Positions 42,399 through 50,859 of a DNA stretch of 64,000 nucleotides are shown one piece after another (the stretch's first letter is position 1; each line of letters starts with the position of its first letter). A model generated the notes under the pieces. The model did no database searches. It was not told the origin of the DNA and saw only the letters and a list, made by a program, of their open reading frames with translations. Source of the stretch: Gp6-AA40 sp035293405 (GTDB lineage Bacteria > Acidobacteriota > Vicinamibacteria > Vicinamibacterales > UBA2999); assembly GCA_035293405.1 (NCBI GenBank), contig DATDOE010000041.1, forward strand, positions 1-64,000, in the 5' to 3' direction. A program made the position numbers and the translations under genes.

Positions 42399-44402
42399 AT
42401 GCAGAAGTCGATCGCCCTCACCGGGTCACTGGTGTTCGCCGTGCTGTGCGCCACTCCGGTGCCGTCGCTCGCTCAGTCTGCGCGCACGAAGTGTGTCACC
42501 GGCAGGCAGGTCGAGGATCTCCAGGCCCTCGATCTCGAGGGGCTCCTCAACACCAAGATCATTACGGCCTCGCGGTTCTCGGAGCAGGAATCCGACGCCG
42601 CCGGCATCATCTCGGTCGTCAACCGCGACGAGATGCGACGGTTCGGTGGGACCACGCTGAGAGACGTGCTCGAGCGGGTGCCTGGTCTGACGGGCACGAG
42701 CGCGTACTTTACGGATCGCAACATGGTGGCCGCACGCGGCGACCAGACGAAGATCGACGGCGGCCACATCCTTCTCCTCATCAACGGCCGGCCGACGCGA
42801 GAGATCCTCGAGGGCGGCATCATCAGCGACGTGCTCGAGTCGTTTCCGATTGACGCGCTCGACCACATCGAGGTCATCAGGGGACCAGGGTCCGTGCTGT
42901 ATGGCTCGAACGCCTTCTCCGCGGTGATCAACCTGATCACCAAGGACGTCCAGGACGGCGGGTTCTCGATCAGCGGGGCCGGCGGCGCCGGCGGCGCCTA
43001 CCAGACATCGGGAACGGCGAGCGTCACGTGCGGCGAGCTGCGAATGCTGGCGTCCGCGCAACTGCACAACAAGCGGGACTGGCCCACGGCGTTTCGGATT
43101 CCGCTGTCGCTCGTCGGCAACCCGGTGGCTCCGGCCGTTCCGCTGGTCCAGCAGGTGAGTGTCGAGGACCGTGGCATGGGTGCGTTTTTCGACGTCGGCT
43201 ACAAGGGCCTCAGCATCATGACATCGCTCTCCGGCTTCGAGGCCTCATCATTTGTGATCGGCTCGGTCAGCGACAACGCGTGGGGACGCGTCTTCACGGA
43301 TGTGGGCTATGCCTTCCACCCCCAGACGAAATGGAACTCGAGCGTGAACGTGACGTTCACGCGTACGACGCTGGAAGTTCCCGGGTTTCCCTTCATCGAT
43401 CGGCGATCGCACGAGGCGATTCTCGAGTGGACCAATTCGTTCAAGATCAGCGACGTCAGCCAGGTCAGCTTCGGCGCCCTGTATAGCCGGATTCAGGGAC
43501 GGGAAATTTACGAAGGCCTTACGCCCGCCATCACTATCTCGGAAGGCAGCCGGCCCGCTGGGGCCCTGTATGGCCAGATGAACCACGCCCTCACTGAACG
43601 CGTGAACCTGATCGGGGGGTTCCAGGCCAACAAGATCGGCGCCCTCGATCTCGATGTCGTGCCACGCGGCGGAGTCGTCGTTCGCGTGGCGCCGCGCGTC
43701 CACGTGAAGGCGCTCTACAGCAAGGCCTTCCGCGCGTCGAGCATCAACGAAACGCGGCTGAGTCATCCTGGCTTGGTCGGCGACCCGGATCTGCGTCCCG
43801 AGAAGGTGGGCACCTTCGATCTCGAGGCGAGCTACCACGGCCGTCGACTGCAGGGAGCACTGGGCTATTTCCACAGCCGCCAGACCGATAGCATCGTCGT
43901 TGACACCGACCCCAGCCTTCCGCGCTGGCAGTATCGGAACCTGAGTGAGGCGACGTTCCACGGTGTCGAGGGCTCGGTGAAGTACTACGTGCACCCGAAT
44001 GTCCTGGTCCTTGGCTCGGTCCTCTATCAGACGAACGAGGATGGACAGGGGAACTCGCACGTGACGCCGGTGTCCCCCCTGGGCGCGAAGGCTGGCGTCA
44101 GCTACGAGTCGAAGCTCGTCACACTCAGCCTGTTCGACAGCTACCAAGGGAACATGGACGGCTTCGCCGGCACGGTGAGTCCGACGGTCAATCCCAGTGC
44201 GGGCGCGTATCACATGCTCAGCACGCGGATGCGGTTCGACGCGTCCACGCTGACGCGTGCGTCACGCGGGATTGCGTTCTTCGTCCAGGGCGACAACCTG
44301 AGCAACAAGGAAGTCTGGCACGCGGACTGGGGCGGCAATTCAGCCGATACGCTCCCGGCCTATGGCGGACGCTCGGTCGTCGCCGGCATCGAGATCTTCT
44401 AA
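42399..44402 (+). CDS. TonB-dependent receptor
   Basis: About 667 aa. Signal peptide MQKSIALTGSLVFAVLCATPV..SLAQ. Plug: LDLEGLLNTKIITASRF, then DVLERVPGL, ILLLINGRPTR and IEVIRGPGSVLYGSNAFSAVINLIT, a standard plug region. The barrel ends in Phe (VVAGIEIF). It lacks the CarboxypepD_reg domain of the other receptor, so it belongs to the siderophore/vitamin-type group. Ligand unknown. Its stop overlaps the stop of the convergent gene on CTAA (44399-44402). Confidence 0.9.
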   Translation: MQKSIALTGSLVFAVLCATPVPSLAQSARTKCVTGRQVEDLQALDLEGLLNTKIITASRFSEQESDAAGIISVVNRDEMRRFGGTTLRDVLERVPGLTGTSAYFTDRNMVAARGDQTKIDGGHILLLINGRPTREILEGGIISDVLESFPIDALDHIEVIRGPGSVLYGSNAFSAVINLITKDVQDGGFSISGAGGAGGAYQTSGTASVTCGELRMLASAQLHNKRDWPTAFRIPLSLVGNPVAPAVPLVQQVSVEDRGMGAFFDVGYKGLSIMTSLSGFEASSFVIGSVSDNAWGRVFTDVGYAFHPQTKWNSSVNVTFTRTTLEVPGFPFIDRRSHEAILEWTNSFKISDVSQVSFGALYSRIQGREIYEGLTPAITISEGSRPAGALYGQMNHALTERVNLIGGFQANKIGALDLDVVPRGGVVVRVAPRVHVKALYSKAFRASSINETRLSHPGLVGDPDLRPEKVGTFDLEASYHGRRLQGALGYFHSRQTDSIVVDTDPSLPRWQYRNLSEATFHGVEGSVKYYVHPNVLVLGSVLYQTNEDGQGNSHVTPVSPLGAKAGVSYESKLVTLSLFDSYQGNMDGFAGTVSPTVNPSAGAYHMLSTRMRFDASTLTRASRGIAFFVQGDNLSNKEVWHADWGGNSADTLPAYGGRSVVAGIEIF

Positions 44403-45511
44403 ACGTTCGGGTCGTTCGGGTCGTTCTTCGAGCGACTACGTACGCCGACAAACGCCAAACCCAGGCCAAGTCCTGCGAACGTGCCCACGACGGTCACGCC
44501 AAGGCGGCTGGGGCCGACCGGCCGTTCAGGCAGCCGTGCGGGACCCATCAACTGGAACTGTTCGCCGCTGAAGCGCTGCTCGAGGATCGCGGCAATCCTG
44601 GATTCCTCGCGTTTGACGAGGAGCGCCTTGTACCTCTCCTGGAGCACTTCGTAGGGGAGGAGATCGGCTTGGGACAAAGGCCGGCGGGCATTCTGCGCCC
44701 GAAGATCCTCGAGCGTCTTCTCATAGGCGATGATTCGCCTCCGCAGGTCATCGATTTGCGAGTCGATGAATTGGTTGGGCAACTCGGCGTCCCGCTCGCC
44801 CTCCTGCGCGTTCGCCTCGATGATGAGGACCGCGAGGCGGTCGGTAATCTTCTGCGCCGTCTTCGGGTCCGAAGACACGAAGCTCACGTTGAACCCACCC
44901 ACGTCGTCACCCTGCGCCTGATCCGAGGTGAGGAAGGTGACGCTGATGTCTCGTCGCAGCTGCAGGACGAGCTCGTCGAGAGGCACGCGCTCCTGCCCCA
45001 CTTGGTACGGGTCGAAGTCCCTGATGATCCTCTCGAGACGTGGGCGGCTCAAGACCGTCTGACTGAGAAACTGTGCGCGGGCGCGGTCGGTCGGCGGCAG
45101 GCGCGCGGATTCTCCGGGCACGCGCGGTGACACGATGCGAATGACCGACTCGGACCGGTAGCGGGTGGGCAAGAAGTAGTAGGACGCCACGCTCGTCACG
45201 ACCGCGGTCAGGACGGTGGGCGCGAGAATCCACCATTTGCGGTGCCACACCGTGTCGAGAACGGCTGCGAATCGATTCATCATGTGACCCCTTTCTGGAA
45301 CGACGTGCGCCGCGACGGTCTCAGGCGCGCCAAACCTCTCGAACGCTTCACGCTCCGCCTCCTCGACCGACAACCCGCGCTGTCGTCCGTCCGCCACGGC
45401 ATCGACGAGGTGCTCGCGCGCCTCCGCGACGATCCGCGCCTCGTCCGGCCCACGTTGCCGCAGCTCACGGGCAAGTCGGCGCAGGTAGTCGTCGACTGGC
45501 CCCGGCGTCAC
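44399..45511 (-). CDS. HAAS domain fused to a Wzz-type polysaccharide co-polymerase
   Basis: 370 aa. Residues 1-70 (DYLRRLARELRQRGPDEARIV and the helix SVEEAEREAFERFG) form a HAAS signalling domain, normally the N-terminus of PadR-controlled permeases. Then come a TM helix (WWILAPTVLTAVVTSVASYYF), a Wzz-like periplasmic part with long coiled coils (FIDSQIDDLRRRIIAYEKTLEDLRAQ) and a second TM helix (GVTVVGTFAGLGLGLAFVGV). It lacks a tyrosine kinase domain. A role in exopolysaccharide chain length is inferred. The C-terminal NDPNDP comes from a 9-bp repeat. It is coupled by ATGA to the PadR gene. Confidence 0.8.
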   Translation of the reverse strand: MTPGPVDDYLRRLARELRQRGPDEARIVAEAREHLVDAVADGRQRGLSVEEAEREAFERFGAPETVAAHVVPERGHMMNRFAAVLDTVWHRKWWILAPTVLTAVVTSVASYYFLPTRYRSESVIRIVSPRVPGESARLPPTDRARAQFLSQTVLSRPRLERIIRDFDPYQVGQERVPLDELVLQLRRDISVTFLTSDQAQGDDVGGFNVSFVSSDPKTAQKITDRLAVLIIEANAQEGERDAELPNQFIDSQIDDLRRRIIAYEKTLEDLRAQNARRPLSQADLLPYEVLQERYKALLVKREESRIAAILEQRFSGEQFQLMGPARLPERPVGPSRLGVTVVGTFAGLGLGLAFVGVRSRSKNDPNDPNV

Positions 45512-45831
45512 GCGAGACCTTCCACCACTGAGTGGACGGCGCGCGCGAAGTCACGCCATTCTCCGTGCTGCTGCACCAGCGCTCGGCGGCCTTTGGGCGT
45601 CAGTTGATAGATCCGGCGGCGGCGGCCGTTGACCTCCGACCAGCGGCTCGCCAGCAGCCCGGCGCGCTCCAGTCGATGCAGCGCCGGATAGAGCGTGCCT
45701 TCGGGAAGGTCGAACGCTCCGTCGCTGCGGGCGCGGAGCGTCTCGGCAATCGCGTATCCGTGCGTGGGCTGGGGCTGCACCGCGGCGAGGAGGAGCAGGT
45801 CCAGATGGCCCTTGAGCGTTTCGGGGTTCAT
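45508..45831 (-). CDS. PadR-family transcriptional regulator
   Basis: 107 aa. Winged helix of the PadR-s1 type: LKGHLDLLLLAAVQPQPTHGYAIAE, LPEGTLYPALHRLERAGLLASR, then YQLTPKGRRALV. PadR proteins commonly control an adjacent HAAS-domain gene, as here, by an effector that is often unknown. It starts the operon and is preceded by a palindrome that fits a PadR operator. Confidence 0.92.
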   Translation of the reverse strand: MNPETLKGHLDLLLLAAVQPQPTHGYAIAETLRARSDGAFDLPEGTLYPALHRLERAGLLASRWSEVNGRRRRIYQLTPKGRRALVQQHGEWRDFARAVHSVVEGLA

Positions 45832-45846
45832 CCATCGCGATGTTAT

Positions 45847-45863
45847 ACATCGCGTAGCGATGT
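45847..45863. promoter_or_regulatory. Palindromic PadR operator candidate
   Basis: ACATCGC (45847-45853) and GCGATGT (45857-45863) are perfect inverted repeats around GTA, just upstream of the PadR start (45831). PadR dimers bind ATGT/ACAT-ended dyads. Probable autoregulation. Confidence 0.6.
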
Positions 45864-45934
45864 GTCAATGGCTGCCGATAAAGCGATTGATATGAGGACC
45901 CGCCTGCGCATCTTGTCTCCTTGGATGAGGCCGA

Positions 45935-46030
45935 AGGCGAGTCTGAAGACTCGCCTCTACTTGGTGAGATCGTACGCTCGGCGAAGCCCAGAGCTCAAAG
46001 CTCTGGCCGGTCCGAGAGGACCGGCCCTAC
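45935..46030. repeat. Cluster of three REP-like hairpins
   Basis: Arms: 45935-45944/45947-45956 (AGGCGAGTCT, loop GA); 45988-45995/45999-46006 (CCAGAGCT, loop CAA); 46005-46013/46018-46026 (GGCCGGTCC, loop GAGA). The first and third are followed by CTAC. They lie at the 3' end of the minus-strand WGDPDLQG gene and could serve as its terminator or mRNA-stabilising structure. Confidence 0.85.
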
Positions 46031-46059
46031 AGGCTATCGGCTACCAGCTACCAGCTAGT
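46031..46059. repeat. Heptanucleotide repeat at the 3' end of a WGDPDLQG-family gene
   Basis: Four units (ggctatc, ggctacc, agctacc, agctagt) from 46032 overlap the stop codon of the gene at 46055. Confidence 0.7.
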
Positions 46060-47218
46060 TCGCGTCTTCCGGATCGGCGCCTCGGCCACCGCGACCGCCG
46101 CCGGCCGGAGCTGCCGGGGCCGCACCACGCCCGCCGCCGCCACCCTGCACGTTGTTCTGCACGGGACGCCGCTCGCGGACGATGCCCTTGGCGAGGTCTT
46201 CGGCCAGCGCCTTGTCTTCCGCGCGCTCGGCGCCGAGCGACTGGCGGATCGCGTAGTTGCCTTCGTGGCACTCGTACGGCAGCAGCACGTTGCCGTCCAG
46301 CGGCGTCAACGGCATCGACATCGTGAACGGCTCGGTGTACGTGATCGGATCGTCAATCGTGAACTGATACTGGATGATGTCATCCGCCACGCGCTTGAAG
46401 CGCTCGGTGATCTTCATCTTGTTGCTGTGACGCAGCCCATTGCCATTGCCGCCGATGCTCGTCCTGTCCGTGAGATTGGTCGTCTCGACCACGAGCTCAT
46501 CGCCAACCCAGCGCGCCCGCGAGTCACCCAGATACTGCCTGATGGCCTGGCCGACGTGCGGACGGCCGTCGGTGTACACCACACGCGTGTCGTGAATCAT
46601 CTCGTAGCTGATCGCAACCATCCCCGGCGCCTGGACGATGCGGTTGCCGTTGCCATAGACGACGCGCAGCACGGAGCCGACGATGCCGCGGGTGATACAG
46701 CGGTCGTACAGAGTGAAGTCCTCGACGGTGTTGAATGGACCATTGCCGAAGGTTCCCCGATCGCGCGGCGCGCGACGCGTCTCGGCGAACGGTGTGAGAG
46801 CGGGCATACGCCCGTCCGGCGGATCCACGATGATCGAGGTCTGACGGAAGGCCCGACGCGCGAAATCCCCGCGGAATGAGCCGACTGCGTTCTCGGCGCG
46901 CTGAACGCCGGCCTTCACCTGCTTGACGCGGGCGGCGTACTCCCCGTCGGTCTGGTACAGGCGAGTGCCGATCGGAGGTTCAAGCGGTCGCTCTCGTGGA
47001 ATACCGCTCGTGTCGTCGCTGCTCCAGACGCCCTGCAGATCGGGATCGCCCCACGGCGTCTTCGGCGTCACGTAACTCGTGGGCGGCCCGCCGTTGTACG
47101 CGGTGACCACGAGCGCCGGGACGCTGGAGCCCTGGGTCGACGCCGGGATCGTCCCCAGCGCCACGAACGCCATCGCGGCCAACGCGCCGAGTACCGTCAG
47201 AACTCGCTTCGTGGTCAT
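46055..47218 (-). CDS. Secreted protein of the WGDPDLQG family, copy 1
   Basis: 387 aa, signal peptide MTTKRVLTVLGALAAMAFVALG. Family motifs, shared with the next gene and with 52953: TPWGDPDLQGVW, IIVDPPDGRMP, DRCITRGIVGS, NRIVQAPGMV, EMIHDTRVV, YECHEGNY. Unlike the other copies it has a long Gly/Ala/Arg-rich tail. The conserved Cys of DRCITRG and of YECHEG suggest a disulfide or metal site. No known function. 39 bp downstream (on the minus strand) of copy 2, so likely in one operon with it. Confidence 0.82.
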   Translation of the reverse strand: MTTKRVLTVLGALAAMAFVALGTIPASTQGSSVPALVVTAYNGGPPTSYVTPKTPWGDPDLQGVWSSDDTSGIPRERPLEPPIGTRLYQTDGEYAARVKQVKAGVQRAENAVGSFRGDFARRAFRQTSIIVDPPDGRMPALTPFAETRRAPRDRGTFGNGPFNTVEDFTLYDRCITRGIVGSVLRVVYGNGNRIVQAPGMVAISYEMIHDTRVVYTDGRPHVGQAIRQYLGDSRARWVGDELVVETTNLTDRTSIGGNGNGLRHSNKMKITERFKRVADDIIQYQFTIDDPITYTEPFTMSMPLTPLDGNVLLPYECHEGNYAIRQSLGAERAEDKALAEDLAKGIVRERRPVQNNVQGGGGGRGAAPAAPAGGGRGGRGADPEDAN

Positions 47219-47235
47219 CGCCTGCTCCTTCGTCC

Positions 47236-47261
47236 AGGCGGGTCTAAAGACCCGCCTCTAC
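47236..47261. repeat. REP-like palindrome with CTAC tail
   Basis: AGGCGGGTCT (47236-47245) and AGACCCGCCT (47248-47257) pair perfectly around AA, followed by CTAC. It fills the gap between the two WGDPDLQG-family genes. Confidence 0.85.
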
Positions 47262-48370
47262 CGGCCGGATTCCGAGCCTTCGACGGCCGGCGCTTCCGGC
47301 CGATTGGGAATCGCAACCTGGATCGCCCGGCGCGCGCGCACGATGCCGTTCTTCCGGTCCTCTTCGATGGCTTTGTCTTCAGCCCGCTCGGCGCTCAGCG
47401 CGTTCGGCAGCCCGTAGTTCCCTTCGTGGCACTCATAGGGGAGCAGCAGGTTGCCGCGAAGCGGCGTCAGCGGCATCGAGATGGTGAACGGCCTGGTGTA
47501 GGTCTTGGGATCGTTGACCGTCACCTCGTACTGCACCACATCTTCGGCGAGGCGGGTGATGCGCTCGGTGATGGTCATGTCGATGCTGTGGCGGAGGCCG
47601 TTGCCGTTGGCGCCGATGCTGGTCTTGTCCGTGAAATTGGTGGACTCGACGACCAGCGTATTGCCTTCCCAGTGTCCACGAGAGTCACCGAGCAGCTGGC
47701 GAACACCCTGGCCGATGTGCGGCCGGCCGTCGGTGTAGATCACCCGCGTGTCGTGCACCATCTCGTAGCTGATGACCACCATGCCCGGCGCCTGCACGAT
47801 GCGGTTGCCGTTGCCGTACGGAACCGGCAGCACGCCGCCGACGATGCCGCGCGTGATGCAGCGGTCGTAGAGCGTGAAGTCTTCGGTGGTGTTGAACGGT
47901 CCATCGCCGAACGTGCCGCGATCGCGGGTCGCGCGCCGAGTCTCCGCATACGGCGTGACGGCGGGGAACTGGCCATCTGGCGGATCGACGATGAGCGAGG
48001 TCTGCCGCCAGGTGCGCGTGCCGACGTCGTTGCGGAAGGTGCCGATGTCGTTGTCGCCGCGCCGCCGCGCCGTTTCGTCACGCTTGACGCGCTCGGCAAA
48101 CTCCTGGTCGGTCAGATACAGCCGGTCGCCGTACTGCTTCTGGCGCGCTGTCCCGACGCCGCGCATGTCGTCGCTCGTCCAGGTGCCCTGCAGGTCGGGA
48201 TCACCCCATGGGGTCTTGGGTGCGACGTAGGTAATGGCGGTCTTGGCGCCATTCAGCGCGGTGATCGCGAGATGGGCTGTCTGGGCGGATGCCAGCCGGG
48301 GCGTTGCCGCCAGGAGGGCCGTCACCAGGGCCGCCGACATACCAACGAAGGCGAGATACCGTCTGGTCAT
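47258..48370 (-). CDS. Secreted protein of the WGDPDLQG family, copy 2
   Basis: 370 aa from ATG 48368-48370 (ribosome site aggag close by); a longer frame upstream runs through the heptamer hairpin and is not used. Signal peptide FVGMSAALVTALLAATPRLASA. It shows TPWGDPDLQGTW, LIVDPPDGQFP, DRCITRGIVGG, NRIVQAPGMVVIS, LGDSRGHWEGNTLVVESTNF, RHSIDMTITERI and YECHEGNYGLPN. It is transcribed divergently from the first PQQ dehydrogenase. Confidence 0.85.
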   Translation of the reverse strand: MTRRYLAFVGMSAALVTALLAATPRLASAQTAHLAITALNGAKTAITYVAPKTPWGDPDLQGTWTSDDMRGVGTARQKQYGDRLYLTDQEFAERVKRDETARRRGDNDIGTFRNDVGTRTWRQTSLIVDPPDGQFPAVTPYAETRRATRDRGTFGDGPFNTTEDFTLYDRCITRGIVGGVLPVPYGNGNRIVQAPGMVVISYEMVHDTRVIYTDGRPHIGQGVRQLLGDSRGHWEGNTLVVESTNFTDKTSIGANGNGLRHSIDMTITERITRLAEDVVQYEVTVNDPKTYTRPFTISMPLTPLRGNLLLPYECHEGNYGLPNALSAERAEDKAIEEDRKNGIVRARRAIQVAIPNRPEAPAVEGSESGR

Positions 48371-48693
48371 GAAGGCTCCTTTTGGGGACCGAGAGACGCG
48401 ACCGGAATCTGAACAAAAGATCACGAGGTCAGATCGGCCGGAACACGGCCGGAACATACGAGTGCGCGCGTCATTATACGTGGCGGTTCGTCGTCGGTTG
48501 GTGGTTCGTGGTTCTTGGTTCTTGGTGGGCTCTCGGTTGCCCGATTCGTGGTCTTGGCTGGTTGCTGCTCTTGTTTCCACCAAGAACCACGAACCACGAA
48601 CCACGAACCAGCCCAGGACTTACGGTAAAATTCGCCGTGCCCGGTTCGTGTGGACCCTGAGCCCCTGCAGTCGAGGACGAGAGGACACTATTC
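48371..48693. other. Divergent intergenic region with heptamer hairpin
   Basis: 323 bp between the WGDPDLQG gene and the PQQ dehydrogenase. The main content is the inverted heptamer pair at 48496-48611. The remainder must hold both promoters; I could not fix a consensus pair. Confidence 0.55.
48496..48611. repeat. Inverted pair of heptanucleotide arrays forming a hairpin
   Basis: Five units of ggttcgt/ggttctt type (48496-48530) and four of gaaccac type (48584-48611) are reverse complements of one another. 48503-48528 and 48577-48602 pair over 26 bp with one mismatch. Confidence 0.85.
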
Positions 48694-50757
48694 ATGCGCA
48701 GATTTGGCGGATCCCTGTTGATCGTCACCCTGGTCGCGATCGTCACCGTGGCTGCGCAGTCCGGCTCGAGCGGGCCGTCCCGCGGCGCGGCAAAGCCCTA
48801 CACGACGTGGACCGCGTATCAGGGGGGCGCCCACTCCTCGCAGTACTCGGCGCTCGACCAGATCAACAAGTCCAACGTGTCCCAGCTCGAGGTGGCGTGG
48901 ACCTACCCGGTCAGCGGCAACATCGTGTTCAACCCGATCGTCGTGGACAACACGATGTACGTCCAGGGCACCGGCAACGCCATCGTCGCGCTCGATGCGG
49001 CCACAGGCAAGGAGCTGTGGACCCGTCCCAACCAGGGCGCCATCGGGGCGCGCGGGCTCAACTACTGGGAGAGCAAGGATCGATCGGACCGGCGTCTGCT
49101 GTATCTGAACGCCGGCAACCTCACCGCGATCAACGCCCAGACCGGCCAGACGATCACGTCGTTTGGCAACAACGGTCGCGTCGATCTGCGCGTCGCGCTG
49201 TGGCGTGAGGCGCGCAACCCGCTGCAGACGAGCAACCCGGGCCGGATCTTCGACAACCTGATGATCATCTCGCTGCCGGCGCAGGGGGCCGGCTACGATG
49301 CGACGCCGGCTGACGTACAGGCCTACGACGTGCGCACCGGGAAGATCGCCTGGGTCTTCCACAGCATCCCGCAGCCCGGTGAGTACGGCTACGACACGTG
49401 GCCCGAGGGGGCGTACAAGAAAGCCGGCGGCGTCCACAACTGGAGCGAGCTGACCGTCGACGAGCAGCGCGGGATCGTGTTCATCCCGTTCGGCACGGCG
49501 CGCTTTGACTTCTACGGCGGCGACCGTGCCGGCAACAATCTCTTCGGAAACAGCCTGGTTGCGCTCGACGCGCGGACCGGCAAGCGCCTGTGGCACTACC
49601 AGCTCGTACATCACGACCTGTGGGATTACGACCTGCCACAGGCGCCAAAGCTCCTGACGCTGAAACAGAACGGCCGCAACATCGACGTCGTGGTGCAGGC
49701 CACCAAGTTCGGTTTCGTGTTCGTGTTCGAGCGCACGACCGGCAAACCGGTGTTCCCGATCGAGGAGCGGCCGGTGCCTCAGTCCGACGTTCCGGGCGAA
49801 GTCACGTCGCCGACGCAGCCGTTCCCGATGAAGGTTCCACCGTTTGCGCGGCAGTCCTTCACGGAGAAGGACGTCAACCCCCATCTGCCCGAGGCCGAGA
49901 AGGAGCGGCTGCGGCAGCTGCTGCGGAGCGTGCGCAACGAAGGGCTGTTCACGCCGCCAAGTCTCGAAGGCTCGATCGAGTTGCCCGGACACAACGGCGG
50001 GGCGAACTGGGGCAGCACCGCGGTCGATCCGACAAAGGGCGAACTCTACGTCGTGGCGAAGAACATGCCCACGCTGATGCGGCTCGTGCTGAGCAACGAG
50101 GAACCGACCGCTGGCGGCGCGTTGGGTGGTGGTGGCGTCAGTCCCATCGTGACGGCTGAGCAGAAGGCGCAGCTCATGGCGGCAGCCAAGGCAGCCGCGG
50201 CCAAAGGTCCCGTGCGGTACACCTCGCCGTACGACTTCATGCAGAGTCCGACCAATGGGATGACCGCGATCGGGCCGCCCTGGTCGGAGATCACCGCGTA
50301 CGACCTGAACACGGGTGAGATCAAGTGGCGCATTCCGGATGGAGGTGTGACCGCGCCTGCTGACGCCAATATCCCGGCGAACACTGGCGCTCACATGCCG
50401 CGCGGCGGACCGCTGGTGACCGCGGGCGGGTTGCTCTTTGTGGCGACGGCGTCGGATCGGACGCTGCGCGCCTACGATCGCGATTCGGGCAAGACGATCT
50501 GGACCAAGGATCTCCCGACCGGATCGGAGGGCGTGCCGGCGACCTACGAAGTGAGTGGTCGGCAGTTCATCGTGTTTCCCGTCGCCGCGGGCGCCGGCCT
50601 CTTCCCGGCTCGCTTCGGCGGGCCTGCCCCCCAGCGTGGCGGAGCCGCTGGCGGCCCCGAGGCGGAGGGTGCGCGAGCGGGAGGCGGTGGCCGTGGGCGC
50701 GGCGGTCCGCCTCCATTGCCGGGCGCGTACATCGCGTACGCGTTACCAAAGCGATAG
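48694..50757 (+). CDS. PQQ-dependent dehydrogenase, secreted
   Basis: 687 aa with a signal peptide (GSLLIVTLVAIVTVAAQS). Repeated propeller blades of the PQQ type: IVALDAATGKELWTRPNQG, VQAYDVRTGKIAWVF, SLVALDARTGKRLWHYQLVHHDLWDYDLP, ITAYDLNTGEIKWRIP, LRAYDRDSGKTIWTK. HHDLWDYDLPQAP is the active-site region of quinoprotein glucose/alcohol dehydrogenases. It lacks the membrane helices of Gcd, so it is a soluble or anchored periplasmic enzyme. A Gly/Arg/Pro-rich C-terminal insert precedes AYALPKR. Substrate unknown. Confidence 0.9.
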   Translation: MRRFGGSLLIVTLVAIVTVAAQSGSSGPSRGAAKPYTTWTAYQGGAHSSQYSALDQINKSNVSQLEVAWTYPVSGNIVFNPIVVDNTMYVQGTGNAIVALDAATGKELWTRPNQGAIGARGLNYWESKDRSDRRLLYLNAGNLTAINAQTGQTITSFGNNGRVDLRVALWREARNPLQTSNPGRIFDNLMIISLPAQGAGYDATPADVQAYDVRTGKIAWVFHSIPQPGEYGYDTWPEGAYKKAGGVHNWSELTVDEQRGIVFIPFGTARFDFYGGDRAGNNLFGNSLVALDARTGKRLWHYQLVHHDLWDYDLPQAPKLLTLKQNGRNIDVVVQATKFGFVFVFERTTGKPVFPIEERPVPQSDVPGEVTSPTQPFPMKVPPFARQSFTEKDVNPHLPEAEKERLRQLLRSVRNEGLFTPPSLEGSIELPGHNGGANWGSTAVDPTKGELYVVAKNMPTLMRLVLSNEEPTAGGALGGGGVSPIVTAEQKAQLMAAAKAAAAKGPVRYTSPYDFMQSPTNGMTAIGPPWSEITAYDLNTGEIKWRIPDGGVTAPADANIPANTGAHMPRGGPLVTAGGLLFVATASDRTLRAYDRDSGKTIWTKDLPTGSEGVPATYEVSGRQFIVFPVAAGAGLFPARFGGPAPQRGGAAGGPEAEGARAGGGGRGRGGPPPLPGAYIAYALPKR

Positions 50758-50771
50758 CGACTTGACGACAA

Positions 50772-50837
50772 ACCACGGAGGCACGAAGGCACGGAGAAAA
50801 ATGATCAAAGACCTCCGTGTCTCCGCGTCTCCGTGGT
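50772..50837. repeat. Hairpin between the PQQ dehydrogenase genes
   Basis: ACCACGGAGGCACGAAGG... (50772-50796) pairs with 50813-50837 with a few mismatches; the arms carry a loose 8-bp repeat (cacggagg). Similar accacggag-type hairpins are widespread in bacteria. It ends 23 bp before the next ATG, so it may attenuate or stabilise the transcript. Confidence 0.75.
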
Positions 50838-50859
50838 TCGTGTATTTTCAGGAGTGGAA

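Noticed and set aside
48688..50394. 568-aa minus-strand frame
   Set aside because: Shadow of the PQQ dehydrogenase gene; no motif.
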